DNA from: an uncultured Flavobacteriales bacterium
GTDB taxonomy: Bacteria > Bacteroidota > Bacteroidia > Flavobacteriales_D > Crocinitomicaceae
Assembly (NCBI GenBank): GCA_913054135.1
Contig: CAJXJK010000015.1
Coordinates: 62,001-126,000, forward strand
Length of the DNA: 64,000 nt
Reading direction: 5' to 3'
Below the pieces are notes generated by a model. It had not been told where the DNA came from, did not search any database, and saw only the letters and a list, made by a program, of their open reading frames with translations. Below, in pieces: positions 18,742-28,000 of the stretch. Each line of letters starts with the position of its first letter. Within the stretch, counting starts at the first letter, position 1. The position numbers and the translations under genes are program-made.

Positions 18742-20397
18742 ATGAAGTACCTCTTACTTACCTTAATTTTCTTAACTACAATTTGTAAAGCTCAAGAAAT
18801 ATCTCATTATGAGAGCATTTTGAGCAAGCCTTTAAACACAATCAATCATATCTTAAACCAAGAATTTAGTCGCATTTCTAATGTCAATTCGAATGGTTCA
18901 ATTGGCAATAATGTGGGGTTTAGTACAAGTGACAACACTCTTTCTTTCGAGTACAATTTTGCTCCAAAAAAGAACATGATACTTGCTATAAATGTCGCGG
19001 GTGGTGCTAAAGATGGTGTCTTCAATGTAGTTTCAGATTCCAAAATAAACACTGGTGTATCTGGAAAACTAAAGCTTCATTATTTTCTTCCCAATCCTGA
19101 AATAGCAATCAATGATTCAGAACGTAAAGCCATTATCAGAAAGGATAATGAAATTAAATTCAAATATATTGCGGACACACTGAAATTCAGAACAAGTCTA
19201 TCTCCTTTCACGAAGGATTCTATTTCAAAAAAGAAATTACTCGATTCTTTGAAGTCACGTTCTGAATTCTTGATCAAAGGAAAAGGAGAAGCATATCTTG
19301 ACAAAACAAAGGGGCTTAAAAATGTCGAGCTTTTGAAAGTATTAAAAGTAAAATTGAATTTGGTCAAACTTAAATTAAAGAATTTTGATTCATATCGTGA
19401 CACTTTACTGCAAGAATTGAGAACTAAAAGGGATGACCCAAACAATACACAGCCTTTCAGAGAATTTAACTTTTTATCAGACAGCCTAAATGCAGTCGCA
19501 AAAAAAAATGAACTAGGATTGGAAAAGGAGAAAATATTAAATCAGATTGAAGCAATAGTAAAAGAGCAAAAGGCAAATGTATTCAGCACTAATCTTGAAG
19601 TTGAAAACAACAAGAAAATCATTTCTGCTCAAAACGAATACGACCTTTCTTGTAAAAAAATTGCAGCCCATAGAAAGGATAGAAACGGAATAAAGATTTC
19701 CAAGTACAACACATTTCAGGCAGACAGACTTAAGAATTACAAAAAAATAGACCAGATTCGTGCAACAGACATTAAACTGAATTGGTTCTCCTTCGAAGGA
19801 GGATTGACAAATGAAAATTACAGCTTTGCAACTTTGACTGAAACAACTGTTCTCAGTGTTGAGAAACAAAACGATTTAATCCCTACTCTGAAAGTTTCAT
19901 TCACGCACTATAACAATCACCTAACCCCATCTAAACGCTTCTCCGAAGCTCGTAACATTAGATACTTCACAATCTCATTCAACTTCAAGCATGGTAACAA
20001 TATTGAAAGTTTGAGTCAAAGAGAGATAGTGACAAATGAAACTATTAATGCGACTAGCTTCTACACTAAAAGCCAGAAAGCGTACACAGGTGCACTAGAA
20101 AAAAGTGTAAGCAACATTAACCTAAATTTTGATTATTATCAATTTTTAGGATCAAAAGACAATGTTGGTTTTCATTTAAAAGCTAGTGCATTTGGTGGTG
20201 ATCTCTATCCAATTTACTCTTTACGAGGAGGCCTATTATTTGCGGCTTTAAAAAAGAAAGACATGCAATCTATTGTAAATTTTGAACTTTTCTTCGGCTT
20301 GAATGACATTCTTAAAAATGGTAGAGAAAATAGCTTATTAGAAAGAAACGTTTTAGGTATTCAAACCTCAATTCCATTTAATTTTAAAATAAAATAA
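18742..20397 (+). CDS. Secreted coiled-coil / putative outer-membrane beta-barrel protein, unrecognised
   Basis: A 551-residue protein that I do not recognise. It has a signal peptide (MKYLLLTLIFLTTICKA), a K/L/E/N-rich helical and probably coiled-coil middle (about residues 150-330), and a C-terminal part of alternating beta strands. It ends in the amphipathic strand TSIPFNFKIK, suggesting an outer-membrane barrel or a periplasmic protein docked to the envelope. It is divergent from hsdM and runs into the small gene at 20400 after 2 nt. A near-consensus -7 box (TAAATCTG) lies about 10 nt before ATG. A link to the restriction operon is only positional. Confidence 0.75.
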   Translation: MKYLLLTLIFLTTICKAQEISHYESILSKPLNTINHILNQEFSRISNVNSNGSIGNNVGFSTSDNTLSFEYNFAPKKNMILAINVAGGAKDGVFNVVSDSKINTGVSGKLKLHYFLPNPEIAINDSERKAIIRKDNEIKFKYIADTLKFRTSLSPFTKDSISKKKLLDSLKSRSEFLIKGKGEAYLDKTKGLKNVELLKVLKVKLNLVKLKLKNFDSYRDTLLQELRTKRDDPNNTQPFREFNFLSDSLNAVAKKNELGLEKEKILNQIEAIVKEQKANVFSTNLEVENNKKIISAQNEYDLSCKKIAAHRKDRNGIKISKYNTFQADRLKNYKKIDQIRATDIKLNWFSFEGGLTNENYSFATLTETTVLSVEKQNDLIPTLKVSFTHYNNHLTPSKRFSEARNIRYFTISFNFKHGNNIESLSQREIVTNETINATSFYTKSQKAYTGALEKSVSNINLNFDYYQFLGSKDNVGFHLKASAFGGDLYPIYSLRGGLLFAALKKKDMQSIVNFELFFGLNDILKNGRENSLLERNVLGIQTSIPFNFKIK

Positions 20398-20399
20398 TT

Positions 20400-20594
20400 A
20401 TGATATATTATTATGCTTATTGCAGCACTCATGGTAAAGTGGGTGACAGCAGACAAGATTCAGATACAGCAGAAAATGATGTCCTCAATCATATCAATGA
20501 AGGTGGTAATCATGGTCAAGTTTATGTCAAAATGGTTCAGAGAAAAGGTAATTCTGGTGCTTTTAGGTACAATTATAAAAGGTTTAAAAAGTGA
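20400..20594 (+). CDS. Small hypothetical protein
   Basis: A 64-residue soluble protein starting 2 nt after the stop of the 18742 gene, so probably co-transcribed. It has the features of a real small domain: CSTHGKVGDSRQDS near the N-terminus, an A-x-NDVLNHIN helix, and a basic aromatic C-terminus (FRYNYKRFKK). The C..HG...D...A..D...H arrangement looks like a recurrent small bacterial family, but I cannot name one. An overlapping frame from 20413 gives a poorer, M- and I-rich product and was not chosen. Confidence 0.6.
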   Translation: MIYYYAYCSTHGKVGDSRQDSDTAENDVLNHINEGGNHGQVYVKMVQRKGNSGAFRYNYKRFKK

Positions 20595-20841
20595 TGCTGC
20601 TGCTATAAACAATCATTAATTTGGTAAGCAACTGAAAGGATGAACTATAAATATTTCCTGACAAGAATCTATTTGGGATAGTTACAGCTCCCCACCCTCC
20701 GTGATTAGTAGTATAGAGAAAATCAAAAAATGCGTGTTTAGACCTAAAAATAAATCGAATTCAATGCATAAGTTTGTGTGTAGACAATTTCATAGTAATA
20801 GGATTGACATCCTTTTGACCCAATGTATGTTAAAGTAGAGG

Positions 20842-20868
20842 CTCACTTTTTGAAGTGGGTCTTTTTTT
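20842..20868 (+). terminator. Rho-independent terminator-like hairpin
   Basis: CTCACTT pairs with AAGTGGG (one G-T wobble) around a 4-nt loop, followed by TCTTTTTTT. It is about 250 nt beyond the stop of the 20400 gene. Confidence 0.55.
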
Positions 20869-20908
20869 GGGGTTGGGAGTTGTTGGAGGTTTGGGTCTTA
20901 ATTGGCTT

Positions 20909-20939
20909 CCTACTTTTTTTCATTACCAAAAAAAGTAGG
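20909..20939. repeat. Perfect 12-bp inverted repeat with 7-nt loop
   Basis: CCTACTTTTTTT (20909-20920) is the exact reverse complement of AAAAAAAGTAGG (20928-20939), with CATTACC between them. It could act as a terminator in either direction; it resembles palindromes common in Bacteroidota intergenic repeats. Confidence 0.6.
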
Positions 20940-21040
20940 CAAAAAAGTCTAGGACACGACAAACACTCTCTAAAATGTCAAAGCTCCAAATCTAAACTTT
21001 CGATATTTTCTGACAAAAACCCAAGACCTGCTGTCAGAAA

Positions 21041-21224
21041 AGTAGGCGAAAGTTCTTCACGATTTCTCGCTTGAATTTTTACGTGAGCTTATTGAATGGT
21101 CCAAGAAGATGAACTTATGGAAAATTGCAACCTGATTGATCAATTTTAAGACTACGATTCCGAACTTGTCATGACATTTATCGTCATGATTGCCCGGTTT
21201 CTTTTGCTTCAGGATATGTTTTAT
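21041..21224 (+). repeat. Dispersed intergenic repeat, copy 1 (longest)
   Basis: The segment from AGTAGGCGAA to GGATATGTTTTATAG recurs in shortened form at 22531-22647 and as a fragment at 23528-23566. Within it, TCATGAC and GTCATGA (21169-21189) form a hairpin around ATTTATC that is kept, with one change each, in the other copies. Confidence 0.65.
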
Positions 21225-21371
21225 AGATTTTTTGGTCCTTTTGTAGATATGACAAAAGGACGGAAAGGTTAATAGTATTGAGAAATACGTGCATGAATTG
21301 GCGAAATGGTGCATGAATATCAGAACTAAATAAGAATTAAATTGTAGTTTTAGAATCAAACCAACATACTT

Positions 21372-22421
21372 ATGAGACGAATAACCCTAATGCTAATTTC
21401 TTTCTGTGCCCTTAATTACAGCATTGCACAGGTCATTCCCTATAGTACAGAATCAAGCTTTACGATTCCAGAGCCTAACCCCTATAGTCTAGTTACACCT
21501 CAAGTTCTTAAAGAGAATGACATTAAAATGTATATCTCATATGGAAATGGAAAAGCTAATATAATCTCCTATTTGAATGAAGAAGGCTTATTAGTAAAGG
21601 AGGAACATTTAAACACTAGCTTCTCTGTAGTCCTTACCAAGACATATGGCTATGATGATAAACAACATATTATTACAGAAAAATTAATCCCACCTACTGA
21701 CCCGGCATTGCTAAAACAATATTTTCCAAACAACTCAAACCCTATAGAAAAAACGAAAGAATATAATGCGGAAGGGAACATGGTGAAAATGAATATTTCT
21801 AACTATAAAATCAAGCAATTCACTTGGAATTATAGTTATGATGAGGGGCATCCAACTGTCATTCTTAGTGCCAAGTGTTTTGCAGATAAAAAACTTAAAA
21901 TCAGTACTTCATCAATTGTCGATAAAGTAGGAAATATATTGAGCTATTCTGAATTGCCACTAAACAATGGCGAAGCTACTTTTACGCAATATTTCACTTA
22001 TGACGAAGAAAACAGATTAAAAACAAGACAGCTACATGAGATTTATGCAGACAAAGTTCTCAAATCAGATTTAGAGATTTATACCTATCATAAAAATGGT
22101 CAATTAGCCCTAATACAAATTGAGGATGACAAAGGGAATCCTATTGATAAAACTAAATATGAATTTGACGAATCAGGGAGATTAATAAAGACCACATTCT
22201 GGACGATTGGATCTAATATGATTACGCCTGACGGCACTAGAATTCGCACCTATGATGTTCAAGGTAGTTTTTACCACAAACATAAGTATGCTGAAAATGG
22301 ATTACCCATTGAAGTATTGACGTACAGTTATCGTAAAAAACAAGATTACATCATGTCAGCAAGAAAGTATTTCACTAGTGATGAGGCTGAATTGATTAAA
22401 GAAAATTATCAGTATAAATAG
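21372..22421 (+). CDS. Secreted YD-repeat-like hypothetical protein
   Basis: A 349-residue protein with a signal peptide (MRRITLMLISFCALNYSIA). The mature part carries repeated short beta hairpins of the YD/RHS kind: KTYGYDDKQHI, FTYDEENRLKTRQ and YEFDESGRLIKTTF, spaced by about 20-60 residues. Such proteins are common in Bacteroidota envelopes, with no known activity. It lacks a T9SS sorting domain, so periplasmic or outer-membrane association is likely. It is flanked on both sides by copies of the dispersed intergenic repeat and stands alone. Confidence 0.75.
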   Translation: MRRITLMLISFCALNYSIAQVIPYSTESSFTIPEPNPYSLVTPQVLKENDIKMYISYGNGKANIISYLNEEGLLVKEEHLNTSFSVVLTKTYGYDDKQHIITEKLIPPTDPALLKQYFPNNSNPIEKTKEYNAEGNMVKMNISNYKIKQFTWNYSYDEGHPTVILSAKCFADKKLKISTSSIVDKVGNILSYSELPLNNGEATFTQYFTYDEENRLKTRQLHEIYADKVLKSDLEIYTYHKNGQLALIQIEDDKGNPIDKTKYEFDESGRLIKTTFWTIGSNMITPDGTRIRTYDVQGSFYHKHKYAENGLPIEVLTYSYRKKQDYIMSARKYFTSDEAELIKENYQYK

Positions 22422-22530
22422 GTTTAAATCTATAGAGGCGGATTGACTTTTTTATACAGAGATTGCATTATTTGCACACATTAAAACCTCAAGCATATGT
22501 TAAAGAGCGGGAATTATTGTGCCTCTATTA

Positions 22531-22647
22531 AAAGTCGGCGAAACATCTTAAGGATTTCTCATTTGAATTTTTAAGAGAGCTTATTGAACCTGTCATGACA
22601 TTTATCGTCATAATACCCGGTTTCCTTTGCTTCATGATATGTTATAG
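22531..22647 (+). repeat. Dispersed intergenic repeat, copy 2
   Basis: It matches copy 1 from the GGCGAAA...GATTTCTC...GAATTTTTA...GAGCTTATTGAA part and from TGTCATGACATTTATCGTCA to GATATGTT, but lacks about 70 nt in the middle. The two junction halves are directly joined, consistent with a deletion inside one copy. Confidence 0.65.
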
Positions 22648-22664
22648 CGCTAGGTCCCTAAGGC

Positions 22665-22708
22665 GTCACTCTGAGCGGGTTGTGCTTAGCTTAGCGAAGA
22701 ATCGAAGT
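22665..22708. repeat. Degenerate CTGAGCG...CGAAG intergenic element
   Basis: GTCACTCTGAGCGGG...TTAGCGAAGAATCGAAG resembles the widespread GTCACCCTGAGCG-AG-CGAAG palindromic element of Bacteroidota. Only one degenerate copy is seen here, in the 392-nt gap before the 22814 lipoprotein gene. Confidence 0.4.
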
Positions 22709-22802
22709 ACTCTTGAAGTGCCGACTTGATGTTTTGGGTTAAATTAAAGTCTCTAAACTTCCAACCAAAAAATTAGTTGACGCGTTAATACAATTGAATA
22801 CT

Positions 22803-22810
22803 TAAATTTG
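22803..22810 (+). promoter_or_regulatory. Consensus -7 box (TAAATTTG) of the 22814 lipoprotein gene
   Basis: TAAATTTG with a TTG at 22778-22780, 25 nt upstream, is a full match to the Bacteroidota -33/-7 promoter. It ends 3 nt before ATG at 22814, which implies a leaderless or nearly leaderless message. Confidence 0.55.
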
Positions 22811-22813
22811 TCC

Positions 22814-23497
22814 ATGCCTAAAAAATTATCGTTCTTCATTTTTTTCAGTTTTATAGTTGTTCTTTCAGCTTGTATAAAAGATCCCGTTGAACCAACTACT
22901 TCAATGAGTGAAGAAGAAGAAGAAGAACCTGCACCAGTGATTATCCATGACACCATTCTTCCTGGGAGTTATTTCCCTGCTTATCCGGGCTCGTATTGGA
23001 ACTACAGTAACAATTTTAATTATACCATTGAAGCAGAATATGTCTTAACTGCTGTTTACTCTTATTACCCAAATTATTGGGAAGAAGCCGATCCGATTTA
23101 TACGCTACACTATTTGCCAAAATTATTGACCAACGGCGCTAATGGGAGGGCCATCAAAGAATATGGATTTGTAAACACTCATGATAGTGGCACAGCAAAT
23201 TTTTTCAGTGAGATCTCAAATTATTGGACCTATGAAGATAGCCAATCAAATGGCAGCTACGGTACGGCTCATGCAGTTATTTCAAGAGATACAAGTATAA
23301 TGGTGAATGGTGTTATGATGGATTCTACTGTCTGTATTTGCAGCCAGCACATTAACGCGCCTTCTGATTACTTTTATTACCATGGTTACTACAGATTTTA
23401 CAAAAAAGATATTGGCGTGGTTAGAATCGATTATAAAAGTGAAACTGACTCAAGTCAAGTTACTCATGAGCTAGTTGATTATTTCATTAATAACTAA
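22814..23497 (+). CDS. Hypothetical lipoprotein
   Basis: A 227-residue lipoprotein. The signal ends in a lipobox (VVLSAC, Cys at about 20), followed by KDPVEP and a run of six Glu, an acidic region of the type linked to surface export of Bacteroidota lipoproteins. The mature domain is rich in Y, W and N and begins with GSYWNYSNNF, a pattern seen in many Bacteroidota lipoproteins without assigned activity. ATG at 22814 is chosen over an in-frame TTG two codons upstream. No partner gene is evident; the next gene is about 270 nt away. Confidence 0.75.
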   Translation: MPKKLSFFIFFSFIVVLSACIKDPVEPTTSMSEEEEEEPAPVIIHDTILPGSYFPAYPGSYWNYSNNFNYTIEAEYVLTAVYSYYPNYWEEADPIYTLHYLPKLLTNGANGRAIKEYGFVNTHDSGTANFFSEISNYWTYEDSQSNGSYGTAHAVISRDTSIMVNGVMMDSTVCICSQHINAPSDYFYYHGYYRFYKKDIGVVRIDYKSETDSSQVTHELVDYFINN

Positions 23498-23527
23498 TCA
23501 CAATCTTCACCTCCTACTTTCTATTCG

Positions 23528-23566
23528 CTTGTCATCACATTTATCGTCATGATTGGCCGTTTTCTT
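23528..23566 (+). repeat. Dispersed intergenic repeat, copy 3 (fragment)
   Basis: CTTGTCATCACATTTATCGT and the following bases match the hairpin part of copy 1 (21165-21203) with a few substitutions. It follows the 22814 gene's stop by about 30 nt. Confidence 0.55.
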
Positions 23567-23768
23567 ATATTCTTCTAAAGGTTCAAGCCTGAGTTTCATT
23601 ATTAGCTCGAATAACATTGTGTTCTAAAGGCATCACCACAATCCTTCTTGTTGCACAAATCCGAAAAAAAAAGGCAATGAGTAAAAAAATAAACCGCCTT
23701 TTATGAGCCTTAGCTAGGCTTGGTGAGAACAAATTCCCCTTGTGCTTGTTCTTCTCAAAACGATTCAC

Positions 23769-24296
23769 ATGATTATTCTACTTTTTTCTTTCTTTGCTCT
23801 TCAACTCACTGAAAACCTTTCTGATTTCTCAAACACAGAAGAGTTCAAGAATTGGAGAATCGTAAATGATGGCGTAATGGGCGGAAAATCAAATGGGCAA
23901 TTCATTAGATCAGAAGAAGGTTTCGCCATTTTTCAAGGTGATGTTTCACTTAAAAATAATGGTGGATTCACTTCTGTAAGAAATAGTTTTGACTCAAAAG
24001 ATATTTCGGGTTCTAAAAGAGTGATGGTTAAACTTAAAGGGGATGGAAAGACGTATCAATTTAGAATCAGAAGAGAGTCAGGTGATTATTATGTTTACAA
24101 GTTTGCTTTTGAAACAAGCGGAAAATGGGAAACAATTACAATCCCCTTAAATAAAGTAACACCAACTTTTAGAGGGTATGAGCCAAATGTACCTGCCTAT
24201 GACGGAAAACAATTATCTGAGATTGGGTTTTTAATTGCGAACAAAAAAAACGAGTCGTTCAAACTAGAAGTATCAAAGATTTGGTTAGAGAAGTAA
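23769..24296 (+). CDS. CIA30 family protein
   Basis: A 175-residue protein made almost entirely of a CIA30 domain (galactose-binding-like beta sandwich). The family hallmarks are visible: WRIVNDGVMGGKSNG near the N-terminus, a GGFTSVR strand, and the C-terminal SEIGFLIANKKNESFKLEV. In mitochondria CIA30 assists complex I assembly; bacterial members are mostly uncharacterised. The first 14 residues are hydrophobic and could be a short signal peptide. ATG at 23769 is used; in-frame codons up to 23742 would add nine residues. Confidence 0.85.
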   Translation: MIILLFSFFALQLTENLSDFSNTEEFKNWRIVNDGVMGGKSNGQFIRSEEGFAIFQGDVSLKNNGGFTSVRNSFDSKDISGSKRVMVKLKGDGKTYQFRIRRESGDYYVYKFAFETSGKWETITIPLNKVTPTFRGYEPNVPAYDGKQLSEIGFLIANKKNESFKLEVSKIWLEK

Positions 24297-24407
24297 GTTG
24301 ACTTTTTGGGGTCAATCATTTTGCGAGACGACTAGGCACAAATGATCATTAAGATAGGCTTTAATTAAAAGTTAGTATCTTGCGGCAACCCCAAAAAATT
24401 AAACCCC

Positions 24408-24809
24408 ATGAAATTTTTTTATTTAACAGGACTATTTTCTGCTCTTGTATTACTTTCTGCATTTGTTTATCCAACAAATGAAACTGCCGAAACAACTAAC
24501 GAAATTGAAGATTTAGATGTGATTTTCAGAGTTGAAATATGCGCTTATGAAAACCATGTTCCTCACGACAAAGTTGTACAAATGAGAAGCTTTGGCAAAG
24601 TTAAGGTGGTTAGAAAAGACGGAATGGCACATTACTATTCAAAACCATACGCAACAGAAGCTCAAGTGATTAGTGATTTACCTCACTACATTAATGTTGG
24701 CTTTGAAGACGCTTTTGAAGTTGCTGAGATTGACAATGAATTTTATACTCTTGATGAATACCACCAAATTCTTGAAGACAAAGAAGGTATCATTCGCATT
24801 CACAAATAA
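24408..24809 (+). CDS. Small secreted SPOR-like protein
   Basis: A 133-residue protein with an N-terminal signal peptide (ending near AFVYP) and an acidic linker. A roughly 85-residue domain then reads VIFRVEICAYENHVPHDK... with a Y-x3-PYATEAQ and a GFEDAFEVAEI segment. This order (strand, VP-D, G-x-x-YY, YAT-EA, GF-DAFVVA) is that of SPOR-like peptidoglycan-binding repeats common in Bacteroidota. The assignment is by resemblance only. The gene stands alone; a weak -7-like TATCTTGC lies about 25 nt before ATG. Confidence 0.65.
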   Translation: MKFFYLTGLFSALVLLSAFVYPTNETAETTNEIEDLDVIFRVEICAYENHVPHDKVVQMRSFGKVKVVRKDGMAHYYSKPYATEAQVISDLPHYINVGFEDAFEVAEIDNEFYTLDEYHQILEDKEGIIRIHK

Positions 24810-24938
24810 GTCAGTTAAACTTTACTTTTTTTCACACTTACTTTTTAGAAAACAAGCTATCTGAATAGCATTTGTAGTCTTTGAAAGCAAGGTCATATGC
24901 TATATGCGTCTCTTTATTTTGTAAAAAGAAATAGAGGG

Positions 24939-24967
24939 GTAATTGACGTTTAAAAAACATCAATTAC
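24939..24967. other. Intergenic hairpin
   Basis: GTAATTGA and TCAATTAC form an 8-bp stem extended by GTT/AAC after a mismatch. There is no T-run, so it is not a typical terminator. It lies between the convergent genes 24408 and 25086. Confidence 0.35.
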
Positions 24968-25085
24968 TACAGTGCATTAAAGAATTTAAAAGCCCCCCTA
25001 AAGGTAAAGGTGTGTCTATGAACCCACACTCTTCACCTAGATCATTTAAACCTTTGCACCCCTCTTTTTCATGAACAAATTTCTT

Positions 25086-28000
25086 TTAATCTGCGACTAA
25101 AAATCTGAAATTAATGTTCTTATTGGTAGCAGCTGTTAACTGATAAATACCAGTAGACAATTGAGGCAGAAAAATCTCATAATTCTCATATCCATTATTT
25201 ATAATTTTGAGCTGGTTCGTTCTCCCCCTCATATCCGTTAAGATCAAATTATTGGCCTCAAGCGTTGATAAATTGATAATTGATATAGATTGTGTCGTAG
25301 GATGATAAATAAATGAAATATCATCTGCTAATTCATTGACGTTCATAAGTGATGAGACATTATAAAAAACCTCTAACTCACAGTGATAATAATCGTAAAT
25401 ATTGACAACATATGTAGAAGCCACCAGGTCGTAGATACTATCGCCATATGCTCCATTACTCCACTCAAAAACATATGGTGCGCTTCCTCCACTTACCTCT
25501 AACTCAATTGACCCATCATAACCAAATACTTCATCATTAATATTGGCCGAAACCTGCATTGCGTCAGGCTCAATTATTGAGAAATCAAAAGTGGGTTGGC
25601 CACATAAATTATCAGCCCCATCTATTTGAAGATTATAAGTTCCTCCTTGTAATCCTTCAAGTTGCAAAGGATTTCCTTGCTCAAGACCTGTAGTATTATC
25701 AATATTGTTATGTGTCAAGCTATATGATACCCAAGCTGTATCTAAGTTTATAACCACACTTCCGTCAGCATCTCCATTGCACTTTAAATCAGTTGTCTCA
25801 ATCTCTATGTTCTTACCTATATGCAATAAAAAACGAGGAATTGAAGTAGTATCAGACATCAAAAAATCATAAGATGCACCCTCTAATACAGGATAACTTT
25901 CTCCTGTAAAAGTATCTTCAATATACATGCAAGGCACTGACATTTCAGAAACACTAAAAAACTCAATTGAATGAATGCCTTGACTTAAAGCTTTAGTTCT
26001 AAGCGGAATTGACCATTCAGTAAATCCCTTATTAAAAGAATGAACAGCCAAATCTATCTCATCTGTGTTTAAAGCAGATATTTGGGGACCAGAGGGATAT
26101 GTGTTCCAATATTTCTCAGCATCATATTCATAATCGAACTCTTCATGTGCGTGTTCTATATCCCTTATTACGACTTCGTCAAAACTGTTACCGTCACTCA
26201 CTCTAATAACCATGCCCGGACTCAAATTACTTGCCTTAATAAATGCCTGGTCAGTTGCACTCTTTACAGCTTCAGTAGCTATAAGTGATGGAGAAGTATC
26301 AAAAGCTCTTACCCAAAATGATTGTTGAGAAGCGATAAAAGGAGCTCCACCATTTGTACTGGCTCCATTCACATAAGTAGCATATTGCTGAGTATCTGGA
26401 TCTTGAATATAAATTGCGGCCCCTACCTTGGTTTTAGTCCAAGCTGTGCTCTGCCAATCAACTGTTGAGGCATAAGGGTTTGCTACAAGACACCAACCGT
26501 CTTGGCCATCAGTACCGTTTGTATAGCTAACAGGTAATGAAACTGGGCCCTGATTAGGTACTCCCTTTAAATCAAATGTAAACTCATTGGTTCCCTGTAA
26601 ACTATCACCGCTATAAATTTGCCATCCCTGGCCAGCTCCCATTATTTGTGAGGCTGAAGTTGCGGGAAGGAATCCCTGAAAATTGTCTAAGGTCTCATCA
26701 AAACTATAAATTGAAATGAAACTAAAATTCGGGAAAAGAGAACCTGCATATCCCGCAGTTGCAAAGTCATCATTGAACTGTTCAATCGTCGCACCTTCTA
26801 CCGCCGAACCAATATATCGCCACCAAGTTGCCCCAGGATCGATATATCTTTCCATGCTAATATCACCCGAAATTGGAGGTGAAAAAGCACAGTTCGCTAC
26901 ACCACCAAATGCTAAACCAGCTGTTGGATTTGTCCCATCTGCAAAAATGACGTTATTATTCTCATCTAATAGCTCATAACTATTCTCATTTTCCCAGTTT
27001 CCGGTGGTATAAAAAAGTTCATAAAGACTGCCGGCGGGTACTGTAAAATCAGAAGAACTACCAAAACCAGTTGCGGCAAAGCTTTCACTCAGGACTCCGT
27101 CAATAAACAGATCCAAGCTCCCTCCATTCCAACCATCACCATAGGTATCCAGCATATTTAATGAAAATGAACATTCAGAAGTTAATTCGGCAATTCTCGC
27201 GGTTCCGTTTACATCAGACCTAAGTCTTAGAATATCATTCGTATTTAAGGTGCTCTTAGTAATCTCAAGGGTACCAGTCAAAACTATTTCATCACCACTT
27301 AAGCTGAGGCCTCCAGAAGATTCAACGGTAAGATCATTTAATTCAAATTGTCCTGCATTAGCTATTTGACATGAACCGTTGCCTATGAATTTTATAGCAC
27401 CTTCTTGATTTTGAATGTTTCCCAAATTATTAAGAACAGTATAAATCAAAAGTTCGCCACCTGCCGACATATCTATCGTACCTTCATTCACTAAACCAAG
27501 ACATTCAACTGTACTAGATATCAAAGGGTTGAATGGTGTCCCTGCAGGAATATTAGCCATCATATAATTATTTGGAACACCTGCAGACCAATTCAAACCA
27601 TTGTTCCAATCTTGAGAAATAGTTCCCTCCCAATTTGTAGTTTGATCAAAGGTCAATCTAATCTGAGGTTTTGTAGTTAAAATTACTGCAGCCAAATCAG
27701 CACAGATACTTCCTGCAGCATCATCTCTTGTATATCTATATCCATTTAGAGAATTGAACACCCTGCATTGACCTGATGAATTCCAAGTAGGCATAACTTG
27801 TGACCAGCAAATTTGCACAAGAATATTATCAGTTCCGTTCCAACTAAAATTATTATCAAGATCAATCATATCCCAATCTCCCGCCGTTGGGGTATAGTTA
27901 TAACCATTTTTAACAGTTTGTATTCCAGTATCATCTACGTTTAACAGCACATCTGTTAAGGCTGTATGCTTCATTTTAATGGTGTAGCCAGGAATTTCAT

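Larger units (their letters stand above)
20595..21371. other. Repeat-rich intergenic region without a supported gene
   Basis: About 780 nt with no convincing coding frame. It holds a terminator-like hairpin (20842-20868), a perfect 12-bp palindrome (20909-20939) and the longest copy of a dispersed repeat (21041-21224). The hairpin at 20842 has no gene directly before it, so a short untranslated transcript from about 20640-20868 cannot be excluded. Confidence 0.5.

Noticed and set aside
20413-20619. Alternative 68-residue frame overlapping the small gene at 20400
   Set aside because: The frame at 20400 starts 2 nt after the upstream stop and has more protein-like composition; only one can be the main product.
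20690-20760. tRNA-like or structured RNA sequence
   Set aside because: No cloverleaf pairing or T-loop consensus could be drawn by eye.
20823-21074. 83-residue plus-strand open frame in the repeat-rich gap
   Set aside because: It reads through the terminator hairpin and the perfect palindrome, has odd composition (W-rich then K/S-rich) and no family resemblance.
23583-23768. Minus-strand 61-residue frame before the CIA30 gene
   Set aside because: Non-descript composition, no start context, and it lies over the likely upstream region of the CIA30 gene.
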